Assembly: GCA_050330055.1 (NCBI GenBank)
Contig: JBHJOF010000155.1
Span: 1 to 18,187, forward strand
Origin: JBHJOF01 sp050330055
GTDB lineage: Bacteria > Pseudomonadota > Alphaproteobacteria > Kiloniellales > JAKSDN01
DNA: 18,187 bases
Direction: 5' to 3'
Numbering within the stretch: position 1 is the stretch's first letter; every line of letters starts with the position of its first letter. Below are positions 1 through 6,831 of the stretch, in pieces. The notes beneath the pieces were generated by a model, which did not search any database, had not been told where the DNA came from, and saw nothing but the letters and a program-made list of their open reading frames with translations. Both the position numbers and the translations under genes were made by a program.

Positions 1-1588
1 TGCTCATCGCCTCTTGCGGCGTGGCCTGGGCGCAGAGCCGGGTGAAGTCGAACAGGTCGGCAAAGACGACCGCGACCTCCTGCTGTCGCACCTGCGAGAT
101 CGGCGCATCCTTGGCCGCCAGCACCTCGACCATGTTGGGCGAAAAGTAGCGTGACAGGTTGTTGCGCGCTTTCTCCATCGCCTTGAGGCTGGTGATGTCG
201 AGCGCCACCGTCACCACGTGGCGGACCGCGCCGAGGGCGTCCTTCAGCGGCTGCTTGGCGGTCCACCAGACGCGTTTCTGGCCCTTGGCGTCGACGAAGG
301 GGCGCTCACGAAACGGCTGGGCCTGGCCCGAGGCGATGACCTCCTGGTCGAAGGCGCGCGACTCCTCGCCGTAGCGCTCGCCAGTGAAGTCCTCGCTGCG
401 CCTGCCGACCGCGGCCTCGCTGTCGACGCCGTAGACCTCGCCCTGGAACCGGTTCATCAGGACGTAGCGGGACTCGCGGTCCTTGACGTTGATCACCGCC
501 GGGACGGCATCGATCACGGCGCGCAGCAACGCGCGGCTTTCCTTGATTTCCTCGGCCGCTTCGCGCTCGGCCGTAACGTCGCGTCCGGTGCCACGGTAGC
601 CCACGAAGTTGCCTGCGGTATCGAACACCGGCCGGCCATGGATGCGCGCCCAGTGCCGCCTGCCGTCGGCGTCGACGTAGGGGATCGTGAAGTCGCGAAA
701 CGGCAGCCGCTGGTCGAGGATCGACTGATGCTTCTCCCAGTTCGCGCCGTCGTGGTCATCCGCCAAGCGCAGTTCTCGCCGCGTCTTGCCCAGAACGTCC
801 TCCGCCTCCTCCCCCGAAAGCTCCCTGAGACGATCGGAGATGAAGGTCAGACTGTGCTCGCGACCGGTTTCCCAGACCCAGTCCGAGGCCGCCTCGACCA
901 CATCGCGAAAGCGTGCCTCGCTGACTCGCGCGGCCTGCTCGGCTGCGCCCGCTTGCTCGGCGAGATGGCGGCGGCGGCGCAGTTCGAGAAGCAGCAGGGC
1001 GACCAGGACGCCCATGCTTACGACCAGACCGAGCAGATGGGTGATGGCGCCCAGCAGCGCCTCCTGCCGGGCCACGCGGCGATCCGTGTAGTGCGCGATC
1101 TCGGCCTGCCAGGTGGCCACCGAGGCCTGGTGCAGGGCGGGCAGCAGGGCACGGAGCCGCGCGCCGATCGCCTGCGCCTCGGCGCTCTCTCCGAGCGCCA
1201 GGGCCTGGATGCGGGGCTCCAGCTCGGCGAGGGTCTGCTGCGCCGCCTCGATCGCCGGCAAGGCGCCTTCGATCGTCCGCAGGCGCTCCGCTACCTCGCC
1301 GCCTTGCGCCACCGCGAGGCGGCTCCACAGGAGGTCGAAACGCCGCAGCAAGCCCGCCCGCGTCATCCCGGCATCGCCGTCGACGAAGCGAGACAGGCCG
1401 TCGAGGAACAGCAGGATCTCCACCTCGTTCTGCGCCATGGTCCAGTTGGCGTTCTCGCCGACGTCCCGGGCCATGTCCTGCTCGATGTCGTAGAGCCGCG
1501 AGACGCTGCTCGCCAGGCTTGCGACGAAGACCACGATGGCGGCCCCCAGGATCAGGTAGCTGGTCAGGGGGCGCAGTGTTCGGGTCAT
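1..1588 (-). CDS. Membrane PAS-PAS class III adenylate/guanylate cyclase (partial, 3' end outside window)
   Basis: Reverse-strand reading from ATG at 1588 stays open to the left edge, about 529 codons, so the C-terminus is missing. Visible order: TM helix at about residues 10-28, a helical presumably periplasmic segment (about 30-178), a second TM helix (about 180-201) followed by an Arg-rich stop-transfer stretch, PAS 1 (about 222-338, ending GYRGTGRDVTAERE), PAS 2 (about 350-465, ending VTVALDIT), then the start of a class III cyclase domain with FSPNMVEVLA and VVFADLFDFT. The Asp of FAD is the first metal-binding Asp of this family. The product would make cAMP or cGMP in response to periplasmic and PAS inputs; which nucleotide cannot be told because the specificity residues lie outside the window. 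The start codon overlaps the upstream gene's stop (ATGA, 1585-1588), implying translational coupling. Confidence 0.88.
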   Translation of the reverse strand, partial: MTRTLRPLTSYLILGAAIVVFVASLASSVSRLYDIEQDMARDVGENANWTMAQNEVEILLFLDGLSRFVDGDAGMTRAGLLRRFDLLWSRLAVAQGGEVAERLRTIEGALPAIEAAQQTLAELEPRIQALALGESAEAQAIGARLRALLPALHQASVATWQAEIAHYTDRRVARQEALLGAITHLLGLVVSMGVLVALLLLELRRRRHLAEQAGAAEQAARVSEARFRDVVEAASDWVWETGREHSLTFISDRLRELSGEEAEDVLGKTRRELRLADDHDGANWEKHQSILDQRLPFRDFTIPYVDADGRRHWARIHGRPVFDTAGNFVGYRGTGRDVTAEREAAEEIKESRALLRAVIDAVPAVINVKDRESRYVLMNRFQGEVYGVDSEAAVGRRSEDFTGERYGEESRAFDQEVIASGQAQPFRERPFVDAKGQKRVWWTAKQPLKDALGAVRHVVTVALDITSLKAMEKARNNLSRYFSPNMVEVLAAKDAPISQVRQQEVAVVFADLFDFTRLCAQATPQEAMS

Positions 1589-2094
1589 CTGACCTCGATC
1601 TGCTCCAGCTGCCATATCCAGCGGCTGTTGATGACCTCGTTGGCCAGCTCCGGATGATCGTCGCGCGGATAGACGATCCAGATCGGCCCCTTGTCACGCA
1701 CGGACAGCGGCCGGCCGTCGCTGCGCAGGGCCAGGACAACCGGGTACTTGCGGCAGTCGTCGATTGGAATCTCGACCGTGTAGTCGTTGAGCGCCCGCGC
1801 AACAAGCGTGTCTCCCTCCGCTCCGACATGGTCGAGCAGGGCGCAGAGCAGCGGGCCCTCGAACGTCGAGACGCCGTCTGTCCAGGCGGTCGAGGTGCGA
1901 AGCTGGTGCAGGCCGAGCGCCTCCAACGCGGTATCGTCGAAGGTCGCGGCGCCATCCTCGTTGGTATTCGAGATGGCGCCGGAGACCGTCAGGATCACCG
2001 GGCCGGTCGGAGCGGCAAACTCTTCGCTGTGCGCCTCGGGCGTTACCGCGAGGAGCAAGCCCATCAGGAGCAACAGGAGTCGCAAAGGCGGCAA
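1585..2094 (-). CDS. Exported protein with sulfite-oxidase/molybdopterin-binding-like fold (COG3915-like), probably non-catalytic
   Basis: 169 aa from a TTG start at 2094; an in-frame ATG at 2064 is the alternative, and neither has a well-spaced ribosome site. Residues 1-23 form a Leu-rich signal peptide ending around EAHSEE. The rest resembles the small oxidoreductase molybdopterin-binding domain proteins of the COG3915 type (LTVSGAI near 35-41, TAWTDG near 69-74, GPLLCALLDHVG near 80-91, GPIWIVYPRDDHPEL near the C-terminus). In sulfite-oxidase-fold enzymes a Cys just before the conserved Trp binds molybdenum; here that place reads RTSTAW, with no Cys. The only Cys residues are at 84 and 114. 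I infer a periplasmic ligand-binding or accessory protein. It is coupled by a 4-base overlap to the membrane cyclase, so it is a plausible partner for that protein's periplasmic domain. Confidence 0.75.
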   Translation of the reverse strand: MPPLRLLLLLMGLLLAVTPEAHSEEFAAPTGPVILTVSGAISNTNEDGAATFDDTALEALGLHQLRTSTAWTDGVSTFEGPLLCALLDHVGAEGDTLVARALNDYTVEIPIDDCRKYPVVLALRSDGRPLSVRDKGPIWIVYPRDDHPELANEVINSRWIWQLEQIEVR

Positions 2095-2167
2095 CCCCTC
2101 AAACGCGGATAACAGCGAGTTTTACTCTTCCCAGGGCGGTCGCGCCATGCCAATCAGCAGTGACATT

Positions 2168-2196
2168 CGCCGACGCGGGATCCGAGACGCGTGGCG
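2168..2196 (-). terminator. Weak hairpin just downstream of the LysR gene
   Basis: On the strand of the LysR gene, CGCC-ACGCG pairs with CGCGT-(one bulged base)-GGCG around a 10-base loop, beginning 10 bases after the LysR stop at 2206. There is no following T run, so it is only a possible terminator or mRNA 3'-end stabiliser. The 111-bp gap 2095-2205 otherwise shows nothing recognisable. Confidence 0.25.
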
Positions 2197-2205
2197 CCGC
2201 TAGTG

Positions 2206-3141
2206 CTACCGACTCTTGCTGCCCGCCCGTCCAAGGCCTGGCGCGCCGGCGGCGAAGAAGCCGCGGCAATGATCGGCGAAGGCCTCGGCCCGGCGGGTCA
2301 GGCGGACGCCCTGGGCGCGCGCCAGCACGATCGGCAGCGGCGGCACCGGATGGGCCAGCGGCCGCGCCACCAGGCGGCGGCCGTCATAGCTGCGGGCCGA
2401 GACCGGCTGCAGATTGAGCAGCGAGAAGCCGTGGCCGTTGGCAACCAGTCCGCGCACCATCTCGAAGCTGCTGGTGCGGTGGCGCACGTCAGGCTCGGCG
2501 CCGATGGTGAGGAACAGCGAGCGGAAGTACTCGCGGCTGTGCGGCAGGTCGAGCAGAACCATCGGCTCGCCGAGCAGCGCCTCAAGCGGGATCATGTCGC
2601 GCCGGGCCAGCGGATGGCCCTCGCCGAGCAGCACGTAGGGCACCACCTCGGCCAGCCGCTCGCGGGCCAGGCGATCGCTGATGTCCAGCTCGTAGAGCAG
2701 CGCCAGCTCGGTCGCGCCGGAGGCCAGGTCCTCCTGCAGGCCGTCCAGATCGGCCTCGCGGAAGTCGACCTGGGTGGCCGGATAGCGCGCGGCGAATCCC
2801 TTCAGGAGGCGCGGCAGGAAGACCGGCGCCAGGGTAACGAAGCAGCCGATTGCGAGCGGTCCCTCCAGGCCCTGGCCCAGTCCGCGGGCGCCGGCCTCGA
2901 CCTCTTCGGCATGGTCGAGCAGGCGGCGCGCCGCCGAGAGGAACTGCCGGCCGGAGGGCGTGAGCGACAGTCCCTGGGCGCGGTGGCGCAGGAACAGCTG
3001 CACGCCGAAACCGGCCTCGAGCTGGGCGATCGCGGCGGACAGCGAGGGCTGCGAGATCGCCAGGTCGCGCGAGGCCTGGGTGATGCTGCCGGCCTCGGCC
3101 GAGGCGACGAAATAGCGCAGCTGCTTCAGGGTGAAGCTCAT
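2206..3141 (-). CDS. LysR-family transcriptional regulator
   Basis: 311 aa, the usual LTTR length. The N-terminal winged helix-turn-helix spans about residues 4-62 (LKQLRYFVASAEAGSITQAS, then ISQPSLSAAIAQLE), followed by the linker helix and a periplasmic-binding-protein-like effector domain (about 90-295) beginning GPLAIGCFVTLAP. ATG at 3141 places the HTH at the expected distance from the N-terminus; the upstream ribosome site is weak. The gene is divergent from the flavin reductase/dioxygenase/monooxygenase cluster across 136 bp, the standard arrangement for an LTTR that controls its neighbour, so it is the likely regulator of that cluster. The effector is probably a substrate or intermediate of the pathway, which is inference. 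The C-terminal tail is Arg/Gly-rich. Confidence 0.92.
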   Translation of the reverse strand: MSFTLKQLRYFVASAEAGSITQASRDLAISQPSLSAAIAQLEAGFGVQLFLRHRAQGLSLTPSGRQFLSAARRLLDHAEEVEAGARGLGQGLEGPLAIGCFVTLAPVFLPRLLKGFAARYPATQVDFREADLDGLQEDLASGATELALLYELDISDRLARERLAEVVPYVLLGEGHPLARRDMIPLEALLGEPMVLLDLPHSREYFRSLFLTIGAEPDVRHRTSSFEMVRGLVANGHGFSLLNLQPVSARSYDGRRLVARPLAHPVPPLPIVLARAQGVRLTRRAEAFADHCRGFFAAGAPGLGRAGSKSR

Positions 3142-3277
3142 AGGATTTTCCGATGAAGTTGATCACTTAATAATATTTTACAGAAGAACCGCCGGCGGCG
3201 ACACTGCCCATGTAATGCGAGCGGGACGGCCGGAGCCGCCGCCCGCCCGCCGGGAAAGACCTGGGAGGGGCTGACCC
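3142..3277. promoter_or_regulatory. Divergent LysR/flavin-reductase promoter region
   Basis: This 136-bp gap contains a markedly A/T-rich stretch (about 3150-3182) in an otherwise very GC-rich window. It holds the dyad AAGT-TGATC-ACTT (3156-3168), followed by TAATAATATTTTA (3168-3180), which could supply a -10 element for the plus-strand cluster. A strong ribosome site GGGAGGGG (3263-3270) lies 7 bases before the flavin reductase ATG. The dyad is the best operator candidate for the adjacent LysR protein, although it is not a classic T-N11-A palindrome. Confidence 0.45.
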
Positions 3278-3835
3278 ATGACGATGGTGCAGACTGCTTC
3301 GGACGCCGCATCGGCCCACACGACGGCCCCGGCTCCAGCGCCGGGCGACGGCCTGGAGCGCGAGAGCTTCCTCGACGCCATGCGCCTGGCCGCTACCGGT
3401 GTCACGGTGGTGACCACCTCGGACGGCTGCCAGCGGCTCGGCATGACGGTGAGCGCGATGAGCTCGGTCTCGGCCGATCCGCCCTTGCTGCTGATCTGCG
3501 TCAATCGCCGCAGCCCGGTCGCGGCGGCGATCGAGCGCAACGGCATCTTCTGCGTCAACCTGCTGAGCCAGGATCAGCGGCAGGTCTCCGACGTCTTCGC
3601 CGGCCGGGTCAGGACCGAGACCGGCGACCGCTTCGCCTGCGGCGGCTGGCTCTGGCGGGCGACCGGCGCGCCGGTGCTGGTCGGCGCGGCGGCGCATTTC
3701 GACTGCCGGCTGGAGGCCAGCTACGACCACGGCTCGCACCGCATCTTCGTCGGCCGCGTGGTCGAGGCGCGGGCCGGCCGGGGCGCGCCGCTGGTCTACT
3801 GCGACCGCGGCTACGCCCGCGTGGCGGCGGCCTGA
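3278..3835 (+). CDS. Flavin reductase (HpaC/RutF-like), partner of the HpaB-type monooxygenase
   Basis: 185 aa, typical for the flavin reductase-like FMN-binding split-barrel family. After a low-complexity Ala/Pro/Thr leader of about 25 residues, the domain runs from about 28 (RESFLDAMRLAATGVTVVTT) through GMTVSAMSSVSADPPLLLICVNRRSPV, the family's flavin-binding signature region, and GIFCVNLLSQDQ to a C-terminal GRVVEARAG...PLVYCDRGYARV. Such enzymes use NAD(P)H to make free reduced flavin for a separate oxygenase. The HpaB-type oxygenase two genes downstream is the obvious recipient. GGGAGGGG at 3263-3270 supports the ATG at 3278 over the ATG two codons later. It is the first gene of the cluster, and the next gene starts 11 bp after its stop. 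Confidence 0.9.
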   Translation: MTMVQTASDAASAHTTAPAPAPGDGLERESFLDAMRLAATGVTVVTTSDGCQRLGMTVSAMSSVSADPPLLLICVNRRSPVAAAIERNGIFCVNLLSQDQRQVSDVFAGRVRTETGDRFACGGWLWRATGAPVLVGAAAHFDCRLEASYDHGSHRIFVGRVVEARAGRGAPLVYCDRGYARVAAA

Positions 3836-3846
3836 GAGGCGGGGCC

Positions 3847-4713
3847 ATGACTCGGCTGAGCGACGCCCAGCGCCAGGCTTTCGCCCGCGACGGCTACCTG
3901 GTGGCGGAAGAGGCGGTGAGCCCGGCCCAGCTCGCAGCGTTGCGCCGCCAGCTCGACGCCTGGATCGAGGAAAGCCGCGGCCACCGCGCGCCTTACGGCG
4001 AAACCATCGACAATTTGCCGCGCTTCGACATCGCCAAGGAACACCGCGCCGAGGCCCCGGCGCTGCGCCGGGTCAACAACCCGGCCGAAGTCTCCGAGTG
4101 CTACGCCGAGGTCGCCTTCGACAGCGCCCTGGTCGACATGGTGGCCGACCTAATCGGGCCGGACGTCAAATTCCACCACAGCAAGCTCAACATCAAGCTG
4201 CCGCACACCGCGACGCGGGTCGACTATCACCAGGACTTCTCCTACACGCCGCACAGCAACGACGACATGGTGACGGCGTTGCTGCTGCTCGATGACGTGA
4301 CCAGCGAGAACGGCTGCCTGATGGTCGTGCCGGGCTCGCATCGCGAAGGGCAGAAGAGCCTGTGGCAGGGGGACCGCTTCACCGGCAAGGTCGATCCCGA
4401 GACCGAGCGCGAGGCCATGCGGCGCGCGGTGCCCGCCACCGGCAAGGCCGGCAGCGTCTGCCTGATGCACACCCAGCTGCTGCACGGCTCGGCTGCCAAT
4501 GCCAGCGACCGGCGCCGCACGCTCTTCATCGCCGTCTACACCGCGGCCGATGCTCTGCCGCTGGCCCGCTCGCCCCTGCCGAACCGGGACGAGGGCCGCA
4601 TCCTGCGCGGCGTGCCGGCGCGTTCCGTCCGGCTCATGGGTGGCGAGATCGAGCTGCCCGAGGACTTCCGGGCCGCGTCTTTCTTCGAAATCCAGGAACG
4701 CGCCGCGTCCTGA
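3847..4713 (+). CDS. Phytanoyl-CoA dioxygenase family (PhyH) Fe(II)/2-oxoglutarate oxygenase
   Basis: 288 aa, normal for bacterial PhyH proteins. The N-terminus has the usual opening (LSDAQRQAFARDGYLVAEEAVSP). The iron-binding facial triad is visible as H128-x-D130 in DYHQDFSYTP and H213 in LLHGSAAN, with Arg222-224 (DRRRTLF) able to bind the 2-oxoglutarate carboxylate. MVTALLLLDDVTSENGCLMVVPGSH (about 141-165) is the conserved core. It should hydroxylate or oxidatively rearrange a small molecule in the cytoplasm; the substrate cannot be predicted. The gene is 11 bp from the flavin reductase and 22 bp from the HpaB-type gene, with its own site GAGGCGGGG, so the three genes form one operon. 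All catalytic residues appear intact. Confidence 0.92.
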   Translation: MTRLSDAQRQAFARDGYLVAEEAVSPAQLAALRRQLDAWIEESRGHRAPYGETIDNLPRFDIAKEHRAEAPALRRVNNPAEVSECYAEVAFDSALVDMVADLIGPDVKFHHSKLNIKLPHTATRVDYHQDFSYTPHSNDDMVTALLLLDDVTSENGCLMVVPGSHREGQKSLWQGDRFTGKVDPETEREAMRRAVPATGKAGSVCLMHTQLLHGSAANASDRRRTLFIAVYTAADALPLARSPLPNRDEGRILRGVPARSVRLMGGEIELPEDFRAASFFEIQERAAS

Positions 4714-4735
4714 GCGAGCTTAGGGGAACTACGAC

Positions 4736-6196
4736 ATGATCCGTACCGGCGAGGAATACCGCGACTCGATCCGCGACGGCCGCGAGGTCTGGATTGCCGG
4801 CGAGCGCGTCAAGGACGTGACCACACATCCGGCCTTCAAGCCGATCGTCGACGTGCGTGCGCGCATCTACGACATGGCGCACGAGGAGCGCTATCGCGAT
4901 GTCATGTCCTACGTCGACGAGACCAGCAACGAGCCCAACGCCATCGGCCTGCGCCTGCCCAAGGAGCAGCAGGACTGGCACGACAAGCGGCGGGCCGTTG
5001 ACGCGGTGATGCGCGACATCGGCGGCGTCGTGATCCGCGTCGGCGACGAGACAGTGGGCGAGATGTGGTCGCTCTACGACGGCCAGGACGTGCTGAACGA
5101 GGTCGATCCGCAGTTCGCCAGGAACATCGAGACCCACATCTTGCGCGTGCTCAACCAGGACATCTTCCACGTCTCCGGCAACACCGATCCCAAGGGCGAC
5201 CGCTCCAAGCGGCCGCAGGAGCAGGACCCGGATATGCTGCTGCACGTGGTCAAGCAGACCGACAAGGGCATCGTGGTGCGCGGCGCCAAGTACGAGACGG
5301 CGGCGGCCTACGCCAACCAGGCCTTCGTCAAGCCGACCATCGCCAACTGGGGCGACGAGAAGCTGTCCGACTATGCCGTCGGCTTCATCCTCGATCTGGC
5401 CGCGCCCGGCCTGAAGCACATCTGCCGGAGCGGCTTCTCCGGCCGCAACAGCGATGCCGACTATCCCCTGGCCAACCGATTCGACGAGGTCGACACGCTG
5501 GTCATCTTCGACGACGTGCTGGTGCCCTGGGAGAACGTCCTGTTCTACCGCCACACCAAGGCGGCCACCTTCATCCGCGGCACGCTGCACCGCTACAGCG
5601 CCTTTCCCTTCGTGCAGCGGCTAGAGACCCTGGCCGACATGATGATCGGCGCCGCCCTGCACAACGTGCGCCAGACCGGCCTCGACAAGCAACAGGCGGT
5701 GCGCGAGAAGCTGGCCCAGCTCGCCATCTACCGCGAGACCATCAACGCTCACCTGACGGCCTCCATTGCGCTGGCCGAGAAGAGCCCGGCCGGCCTCCTG
5801 ATGCCGAACCAGTCGCTGCTCTACACCGGGCGCGTCCAGGCGGTCGCCAACCTGCCGGCCATGATGCACTTGGCGCGCGAGCTCTGCGGCGGCCAGATCT
5901 GCGTGACGCCGGACGCGGCCAGCTTCGCCACGCCGGAGATCAAGCCCTGGCTCGACAAGTACTACACGGTGAACGAGGACTGGGTCGCCGAGGACCGGCG
6001 CAAGCTGCTGGCCTTCGCCCGCGATCTCCTGAACTCCGACTACGCCGGTCACCGGGTGACCTTCGAGCTCTTTGCCCAGTCGCCGCCTTTCGCGCACCTG
6101 AACGCGGTCTACATGAACTTCGACTTCGACGGCCCGCTCGACCTGGTGCGCAAGATGGCCGGCCTGTCCGACAAGGTCATGGGCAAGAAGCAGTAG
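4736..6196 (+). CDS. HpaB/PvcC-type FADH2-dependent monooxygenase (4-hydroxyphenylacetate 3-hydroxylase family)
   Basis: 486 aa, close to bacterial HpaB/PvcC proteins. The N-terminal domain starts MIRTGEEYRDSIRDGREVWI and includes HPAFKPIVDVRARIYDMAH. The middle acyl-CoA-dehydrogenase-like barrel has IFDDVLVPWENVLFYR (about 257-272), the family's hallmark, and the C-terminal helical domain ends DLVRKMAGLSDKVMGKK. Family members hydroxylate phenolic or related rings using FADH2 from a separate reductase, here probably the 3278-3835 product. The same superfamily contains 4-hydroxybutyryl-CoA dehydratase. Its Fe-S-binding cysteines are not apparent, and the adjacent reductase favours the oxygenase assignment. 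AGGGGA lies about 8 bases before the ATG. The real substrate is unknown; pairing with a PhyH oxygenase and a Rid protein is not the standard hydroxyphenylacetate gene order. Confidence 0.92.
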   Translation: MIRTGEEYRDSIRDGREVWIAGERVKDVTTHPAFKPIVDVRARIYDMAHEERYRDVMSYVDETSNEPNAIGLRLPKEQQDWHDKRRAVDAVMRDIGGVVIRVGDETVGEMWSLYDGQDVLNEVDPQFARNIETHILRVLNQDIFHVSGNTDPKGDRSKRPQEQDPDMLLHVVKQTDKGIVVRGAKYETAAAYANQAFVKPTIANWGDEKLSDYAVGFILDLAAPGLKHICRSGFSGRNSDADYPLANRFDEVDTLVIFDDVLVPWENVLFYRHTKAATFIRGTLHRYSAFPFVQRLETLADMMIGAALHNVRQTGLDKQQAVREKLAQLAIYRETINAHLTASIALAEKSPAGLLMPNQSLLYTGRVQAVANLPAMMHLARELCGGQICVTPDAASFATPEIKPWLDKYYTVNEDWVAEDRRKLLAFARDLLNSDYAGHRVTFELFAQSPPFAHLNAVYMNFDFDGPLDLVRKMAGLSDKVMGKKQ

Positions 6197-6235
6197 GCGG
6201 CTAGGACGCTCGCCCAATGGTCATGCTTGCTCCGC

Positions 6236-6347
6236 TGTCATGCCCGGACTTGATCCGGGCATCCATGTAAGATGACGCGTTGCCACCGGTGCAGCATCGG
6301 TCTCGGCGGCGGAGAAATGGATTGCCGGGTCAAGCCCGGCAATGACA
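6236..6347. repeat. REPIN-like element 1: two inverted palindromic arms with a 50-nt spacer
   Basis: Left arm 6236-6266 and right arm 6317-6347 are 31-nt inverted copies that match at 25 of 31 positions. Each arm is itself a hairpin: ATGCCCGGA / TCCGGGCAT around CTTGA (6240-6262), and ATTGCCGGG / CCCGGCAAT around TCAAG (6321-6343). All six mismatches between arms form three compensatory base pairs within these hairpins. Extragenic palindromes of this sort are abundant in alphaproteobacteria and resemble the paired REP elements called REPINs in other bacteria. It sits in the 215-bp gap between the HpaB-type gene and the Rid gene, so if the cluster is one transcript this structure is inside the mRNA. 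Confidence 0.85.
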
Positions 6348-6411
6348 AGAAGGGACCGATGGTCGGCTTCGACCAGCCAATGTCGGCAAGTACAGCGGAG
6401 AGCGATCGCTC

Positions 6412-6831
6412 ATGACTCACACGCGCCTGCGCAAGTTCAACACCAAGGACACCTATCCGGAGCAGCAGCTCGACAACGACCTCTGCCAGGTGGTGCGGGC
6501 GGGCAACCTGGTGTTCCTGCGCGGCCAGGTCGGCCAGGACCTGGAGACCCGCGAGTCGGTCGGCATCGGCGATCCGGCGGCGCAGACCGAGCAGGCCATG
6601 CAGAACGTCAAGCTGTTGTTGGAGGAGGCCGGCAGCAGGCTCGAGGACATCTGCAAGATCACCATCTACCTGACCGACCGGGCCTATCGTGAGCCGGTCT
6701 ATCGCGTCGTCGGCAAGTGGCTGAAGGGTGTCTTCCCGGTTTCAACCGGTATCATCGTCGACGGCCTGGCGCGGCCGGAGTGGGTCATGGAGATCGACGT
6801 CATCGCCGTGATCCCGGAGCGCGGCGCATGA
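6412..6831 (+). CDS. Rid-family (RidA/YjgF/RutC-like) protein lacking the catalytic arginine
   Basis: 139 aa, normal Rid length, with one chorismate-mutase-like domain (NLVFLRGQVGQDLE near 32-45; AAQTEQAMQNVKLLLEEAG near 56-74; DICKITIYLTD near 79-89; MEIDVIAVIP near 126-135). In RidA the Arg that grips the imine/enamine substrate follows FPA (Arg105 in E. coli). Here the segment reads FPVSTGIIVDGL, so that position is Ser111. Rid subfamilies without the Arg are not expected to be 2-iminopropanoate deaminases and are often linked to particular catabolic operons. GGAGAG at 6397-6402 supports the ATG. The stop overlaps the DUF1028 start (ATGA, 6828-6831). I infer it processes a labile intermediate of this cluster. 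Confidence 0.92.
   Translation: MTHTRLRKFNTKDTYPEQQLDNDLCQVVRAGNLVFLRGQVGQDLETRESVGIGDPAAQTEQAMQNVKLLLEEAGSRLEDICKITIYLTDRAYREPVYRVVGKWLKGVFPVSTGIIVDGLARPEWVMEIDVIAVIPERGA

Noticed and set aside
218..1657. Long plus-strand open frame (479 codons) opposite the cyclase gene
   Set aside because: It is a GC-rich antisense shadow. The minus strand encodes clear TM, PAS and cyclase motifs, while the plus frame gives low-complexity sequence without family features.
2191..3156. Plus-strand open frame of 321 codons opposite the first LysR gene
   Set aside because: The translation is Gln/Arg/Gly-rich without recognisable structure, and the LysR reading on the minus strand is unambiguous.
4634..5590. 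Minus-strand open frame of 318 codons opposite the HpaB-type gene
   Set aside because: The Asp/Val/His-rich translation is typical of an antisense frame in high-GC DNA, and the HpaB-family motifs on the plus strand are intact.
4736..6196. 4-hydroxybutyryl-CoA dehydratase as the function of the HpaB-type protein
   Set aside because: The cysteines for its 4Fe-4S cluster are not evident, and an adjacent flavin reductase indicates a two-component monooxygenase.
6236..6347. Reading the inverted repeats at 6236-6347 and 12824-12915 as transposon ends or a CRISPR array
   Set aside because: The spacers of 50 and 22 bases cannot encode a transposase, there are no target-site duplications I can see, and two inverted arms are not a direct-repeat array.
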